Of a stretch of DNA of 64,000 nt, positions 59,090 through 64,000 are shown piece after piece; the stretch's first letter is position 1; every line of letters starts with the position of its first letter. The notes below the pieces were generated by a model. The model ran no database searches. It had not been told where the DNA came from and saw only the letters and a program-made list of their open reading frames with translations. The position numbers were made by a program, and so were the translations under genes. Origin of the DNA: Sequoia sempervirens (Eukaryota; Streptophyta; Pinopsida; Cupressales; Cupressaceae); NCBI GenBank assembly GCA_007258455.2, contig VDFB02000003.1, positions 38,233,876-38,297,875 on the forward strand. Reading direction: 5' to 3'.

Positions 59090-61077
59090 AACCATTTTTT
59101 CAAAGGTTTTTACAGATTTGGATACCCATTTGGCTAAAACGGGTTTCTAAGCAGTTTTTCAAGAACTGGGACTAAGTGTCCCAGTTGGCTTTTGCATCAG
59201 GTTTTTTAGGATTTCAAACCTACATTCCATCCTTTTTCAGTCTCCAGGTGCACATATTCTATTTCATAGCTTTTTTTCTAATTTTGTTTGCATTTGTATG
59301 CCATTTATCACATGTTTGCATATCATAATGTGTTTTCCAGCACTTTGCATTTCTTAGGTTTTAGCATCAATAAATCATCTTTCTTTTAGTTTATTGCATT
59401 AAGACACTACATTTAGACACATTTCATCTCTTTTACATTAATCTTGAGTGTAGACATTAGCATTTTGGCCCCAATTCCTCTCCTTTTAGGTGAAAAACCT
59501 AGAAGAGTTAGAGGAACCCTTGGGTAACCCAAAATCATTGTTTACAATTACTATGGTCAATAATGTGGTATAGATAAGTAAACAAAAATAACACTTTGAT
59601 ATAGAATTTAGTGTGAGGAGGAACACAAAATTTAGAATAAAAGAAATAGTTAGTTTGAAGATGAGAAAAAATTGGGAAGGAAACAATGAACCTAAGGATC
59701 TAGGTGGGAATGCATAGAATAATTTATGATAAATCTAGTGCACATTTAATATTGGAAGGATGTCAAAGATTATTTTGCATGGATACCAAAAATGACTAGA
59801 TGAAGAGAAAAATCATGAGTGGAGATGGATAGTGGATGGTGGATTGAGATGCGTCAAAGATGGAAGAAGGAACTAGAGAGGGAGAATTATGGCTTGGTTG
59901 TAGCAACCTTGGGTTATCATATGGAGGATCTACAACATGAGGTCCAAGAGGCCTAAGTGATTATAGAAGTCACATATATTAGAGGTTTTGTGGAGGAGGC
60001 TCGTTTGACAAGTATAATATGGGATTATGAAACATTGCATGTTGTTGAGGGAGAAAATGTATTAATAGAATTTATTCTATGGAGTTACAAGAGAAGGATA
60101 AATTAAAGAGGTAAAAATAAATTGGTGTCATGGAGAGCATGAATTGAATTAAGAAAAATAATTATAGCTAAAGTAATAATCAAGATGAAGGTGGGATGTG
60201 AAAGGTTAGTAGTTGTTAAGAAATAATTTCTTATTCCTTTATATATTTTGAAACTATAATGCCCAAATTTTATTGATATTAATGAGTAAAAATAAGGCCA
60301 ACAATTTTTGTGTCAAAAATTGCAATATAAACATATTACAATGCACACAAACACACACCAAGGATGTCATACATGATAACACAATATAAAACCATAAATG
60401 CACATTTGCACAAGAAAATAATTAAACCATAATGAGACAATTAATCATAAAGTTTGATAAGGGAGATAAGGTCTTATCCTAAACTAGTTATTAGGTACTT
60501 CTAGCCACCACCAAGACATGCAAACCAAGAACTAAAGAAAAAAGAAAAGAAATTCATCATTTGATTACTTAATTTGAGTATAAATAAATACATATCTAAA
60601 GAAAACAACATTATATTAAAACATAAACCTTTTGACTAAAAATTTATTTAATTCATTTAATTCCTTCACTATAAAATATACATTTACAAAGGAAAAAATA
60701 TTAGAATAGAGAATTATTCAAAAAACCAATAATAGATTGATAAGTCCTGTACAACGCCCAAAATAGAGTTAAGGTATTACATGATCTTTCTAACAATGTA
60801 AAAAAGCTAGTCATAATGTAGTTTTCAAGGTAGTAATTACTCATCAAAGGTCTAGACAAAACTCTATAAAAATAAGAATACTACAAATTTATCTTGAGTA
60901 ACAACCTTAGAAAAAGGAAGTTGGTTTCGTAGAGAACCAAACTAGAAATTTTAGTAGAAAAATATAAGGCCAAGATGCTTTTTCAAAACTCCAAAAAATT
61001 CTGAAACTAATTAGACATCTTCATTAAACATCTAAAATTTGAGAAAAACATGTTTTCTAGAAATTAAATATTGCTTA
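59090..61077. other. no gene recognised
   Basis: A frame near 59848-59955 reads MRQRWKKELERENYGLVVAT and then HMEDLQHEVQEA before a stop. It may be a gag N-terminal fragment but is not assignable. Motifs resembling LTR ends (ATGCCCAAA near 60261, AACGCCCAAA near 60754) have no matching target duplications. Confidence 0.3.
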
Positions 61078-61450
61078 TGTTAGAAATTGTGAAAAACACA
61101 CAAGAAGTGGGATCAAACAACAAATGAGAGCACCTTCCATGCATTACATTTGCTAACAATGATTTGTTATTTCCTCAAAAATAAAAAAATTACAAGAGAT
61201 GCGAAGAGCTTTCACTTAATTGAATACTATAATGAAGGAGAGTGCTTATAAGAGCAAACCCTAAATGAGAAAGGGATTAGATCATGAAAAGTGTCATCAT
61301 CCTATGTGATGAGATAAAATGATCTAATAATAGCTCAATCTAATAAAAGAAAAAACACTCCTAAATTTAGCTTAAGTGCATACAATAAAATTATCCTAAT
61401 AGTTAATTAAAGATTGATTAATCATTAGCTAATGAATGATTACTCTAACA
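61078..61450 (-). repeat. 3' LTR of the non-autonomous element
   Basis: TGTTAGAAATTG to ACTCTAACA in plus orientation; the ends are inverted TGTTAGA/TCTAACA. Confidence 0.9.
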
Positions 61451-61460
61451 CCCCCCTTAA
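61451..61460 (-). other. polypurine tract of the non-autonomous element
   Basis: The minus strand reads TTAAGGGGGG directly against the 3' LTR start TGTTAGAG. Confidence 0.75.
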
Positions 61461-63435
61461 GAGTAACTTAGGGAGTACCTTAAAACCTTAAAAAGAGAAT
61501 GCATAAAAAAATGCATGAATGGGTTCTAATAAACAAGGCCTGATGAGGTACCCATGTACAAACAAACTAATCTCTCATAACTAGAGAAAATTAGATAACC
61601 TCATGGGAAAAACTCCACTCCAAAAGAGAGAAAGGCGAATGAAGGACTAAGGATCCTCCAAAATAATGTCCCAAAAAGAATAGGAACATGAAGAACATCA
61701 TTGAAGCATGAGGAAGCTGTAGAAAATTTTCAAAAGATGATTGCTATAGTGTTGAAATGAAGAACCTTCTGTAAAACAAATGATGATCGGGATCAAGAGG
61801 ACAAGAATCTGCATGACTGCCTGCAACAACACTACTAAAAAATGATCAAATTACAAACAAATAAAAACTTATGATAGTCAAAGATAAAAATGGCACATGA
61901 ATTTACATGAGTGATCCCAATGACACTCTCAACCATGCAAGATGTAAGTTGAAAATATAGGTACCAATAGTATGAAGAACATTGATCCAGTTAAAATGAA
62001 GGTCACCTCCATAAAACATGAATGCAAGAGTGTCCAAATGGAAAATTCTCCATATCACCGAAATGCATGGGTAACCAACCGCTGCATCCACCTTGTACAT
62101 ATGAACAAAAACTAGATACATAGATAGCTCTAAAAAAAACCAAGGAAGAATTAGCACCAACAATAGAAACCCCCCAATAATGTTGATAAGGGAGAGCCAT
62201 GATAGGTCCATGAAAATTGTGTGGCACCAATAAGTGCATGAATGAGAATAAATGACATTTGAATGTGCACATGAAAGTACCTGCAACTGAAAATGGTGTG
62301 TAAACAAGACACACACATATGAGGCAATAATTATTAGGATTTGATGTTGTTGCGGAAGGGACACTCACTTGAAAAAGGTGTGATGGAAAAAAAGGCACTA
62401 CACAAGCCCCCTGGAACTTTATATTATAATGCAAGTACAAAAGACAAGAAGATGTGCGAAATATCCAAAAATATACACCAAAGTGACACTTTATCTCAGT
62501 GTGTCTCGAAAAGAGAAAGTGCTTACAAAATATTTCTATAATACCCAAATGTGACAAAATACTAGAAATATATGTATAACAACCAAAAACAAGTCATCCC
62601 ACGTAATTTTTTTTTTTCCAAGAGCTAAAACATCCAAGTAATTCACTAGAATGTGAAAACACAAAAAATTGAATAAAATGTACCTAGAGAAAAATCTAGA
62701 AAAAGTGCAAGGATAGTTGTGAATATCTATAAAAGACCTTTACAACACTATAAAAATAATGAAAAATAGAGAAACTAGTCATAATTTATGAGTTTGGGAG
62801 TGAAAATAGCATATCTGACTTCAATAGGATGTAAATTGAACCAACAAAAAAATGGTGATGAGACTCACATCACTGGACAGTACACAAAACCAACTTTTTG
62901 ATGATATCTCATTTGCTCAATTTCAATATTGTACGCCCATGTTATGGCCAAAATAAAAAACTGCTCCTTTAGGGAACAAAGGGCTTGGAGGGGGTCTGCT
63001 TGCCTTCATACTATTGATGTCATGCTAACATCAACAAAATATTCTAAAGAATATTCTCTTGATTGAAAAAATATCTGGGTGCTGAAAAATATTCCACTAG
63101 CATATTCCTATATGATGCTAGAATATTCGAAGAGATTTCCCAGGCCAAAAAATTTGAGTCATCAATTGGTAAAGTTTTTCGCTCACTGGAAAATAAAAAA
63201 ACTACCAATTTTTTTCCTTAGAAGCTCCTAATGTCAACTATAAAAAATTTATAGTCAAAATTTGTCTGTTTGACCTCTTGAACACAATGGTGAACTTCAT
63301 TTTTCTCCAACATGCACAAAAAAATGTATAAGTCCAAAACCTACAAAAAATATGAAGATTCTAGGAGATTTGATGCCCCTATAACCCTAGCTGAAGAAAA
63401 CCCTCAATATTCGAGAAGGGGTTTGTTGAGTCCAT

Positions 63436-63447
63436 GCTTTGATACCA
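63436..63447 (-). other. primer-binding site of the non-autonomous element
   Basis: The minus strand reads TGGTATCAAAGC, adjoining the 5' LTR end. It matches the initiator-Met site used by Copia elements, with one change. Confidence 0.85.
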
Positions 63448-63820
63448 TTTTAGAAATTGTGAAAAACACACAAGAAGTAGGATCAAACAACAAATGAGAA
63501 CACCTTCCATGAACAAGAGTTGTAAACAATGATTTACTATTTCCTTAAAAAGAAAAAACTTATAAGAGATGCCTAGAGCTTTCACTTAATTGAATAATAC
63601 AATGAAGGAGAGTTCTTATAAGAGAATCCCTAAATGAGAAAGGGATTAGATCATGACAAGTTTCATCATCCTATGTAATGGGACATAATGATCTAATAAT
63701 AGCTCAATCTAATAAAAGAAAAAGACACTCCCAAGTTTAGCTTATGTGCATAAAGTGAAATTAGCCTAATAATCAATTAAAGATTAATTAATTATTAGCT
63801 AATGAATGATTACTCTAACA
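63448..63820 (-). repeat. 5' LTR of the non-autonomous element
   Basis: TTTTAGAAATTG (a mutated TGTTAGA end) to ACTCTAACA in plus orientation. It is 373 bp, like its partner. Confidence 0.9.
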
Positions 63821-64000
63821 ACTTAATTATTTCTAACATGATTCCCTAACATTTCAAATTAACACATTCTAAATTTGAGCATGGTCAAAAAACACTATTT
63901 GCAAGTTTTCAAGACCTAGGAAACCATACATTGTCTCCAAAACTCTAATTTTCACAAGTATGGTCTAAAAACCCATAACTAGGGATTAAAGAGATATGGA

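Larger units (their letters stand above)
61078..63820 (-). mobile_element. non-autonomous LTR retrotransposon
   Basis: Two 373-bp LTRs (61078-61450 and 63448-63820) bound about 2.0 kb. On the minus strand the 5' LTR is followed by TGGTATCAAAGC (63436-63447), an initiator-Met primer site. The 3' LTR is preceded by a GGGGGG-type polypurine tract (61451-61460). Outer pentamers are GCTTA (61073-61077) and ACTTA (63821-63825), four of five matching. The interior has no gag or pol motif in any frame I read. A block of the 3' interior matches the Copia relic at 28.5 kb, suggesting it is a Copia deletion derivative. The LTRs differ by roughly 10 percent by eye. Confidence 0.85.

Noticed and set aside
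60251..60780. Possible LTR bounded by ATGCCCAAA-like and GGTATTACA-like ends
   Set aside because: Flanking pentamers do not match and the two ends are not convincingly inverted.
61903..62557. Overlapping 153- and 184-codon minus-strand ORFs
   Set aside because: They overlap in different frames, are rich in Phe, Cys, His and Ile as expected from AT-rich chance frames, and lie in the noncoding interior of an LTR element.

Overview
The window looks like nuclear DNA of a seed plant with a large, repeat-rich, AT-rich genome. A gymnosperm is my guess, because old and heavily decayed LTR elements are so dominant, but nothing here proves it. There are no bacterial, organellar or CRISPR features. I recognise one host gene: the 5' end of a beta-1,3-galactosyltransferase (GT31) gene on the minus strand. 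Its exon 1 is 2531-2631 and its exon 2 is 280-376. The gene runs off the left edge.

From about 4.3 kb onward almost everything I can identify is transposable-element DNA. There are three solo LTRs of one family with large LTRs: 15398-19197 and 24551-28075 on plus, and 54093-55993 on minus. Each is flanked by a 5-bp target duplication. Two tRNA-derived SINEs lie at 14530-14741 (minus) and 29634-29827 (plus). A 5'-truncated LINE-like element at 22541-24118 holds an RNase H remnant followed by an intact 205-codon ORF. Copia relics lie at 28.5-29.2 kb and 47.5-49.0 kb. A non-autonomous LTR element with paired 373-bp LTRs lies at 61078-63820.

The most unusual region is about 31.0-44.1 kb on the minus strand. 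It holds a very old Ty3/gypsy relic with gag at 43.1-43.3 kb and integrase at 32.2-31.0 kb. Between them a piece of about 450 bp coding for part of an RNase H domain has been tandemly amplified to about six copies (32244-40867). A younger Ty3 chromovirus-type element (33569-39709, 749-bp LTRs, duplication CATGA) landed inside one repeat unit. A 373-bp TRIM-like element (31352-31724) sits inside the integrase relic. The result is a nested record: old element, then tandem amplification of its RNase H segment, then later insertions.

Long stretches (about 5.8-14.5, 19.8-21.6, 44.1-46.0, 49.2-51.0, 51.2-54.1 and 57.4-61.0 kb) contain no gene I can support. Every count of differences here was made by eye and is approximate.
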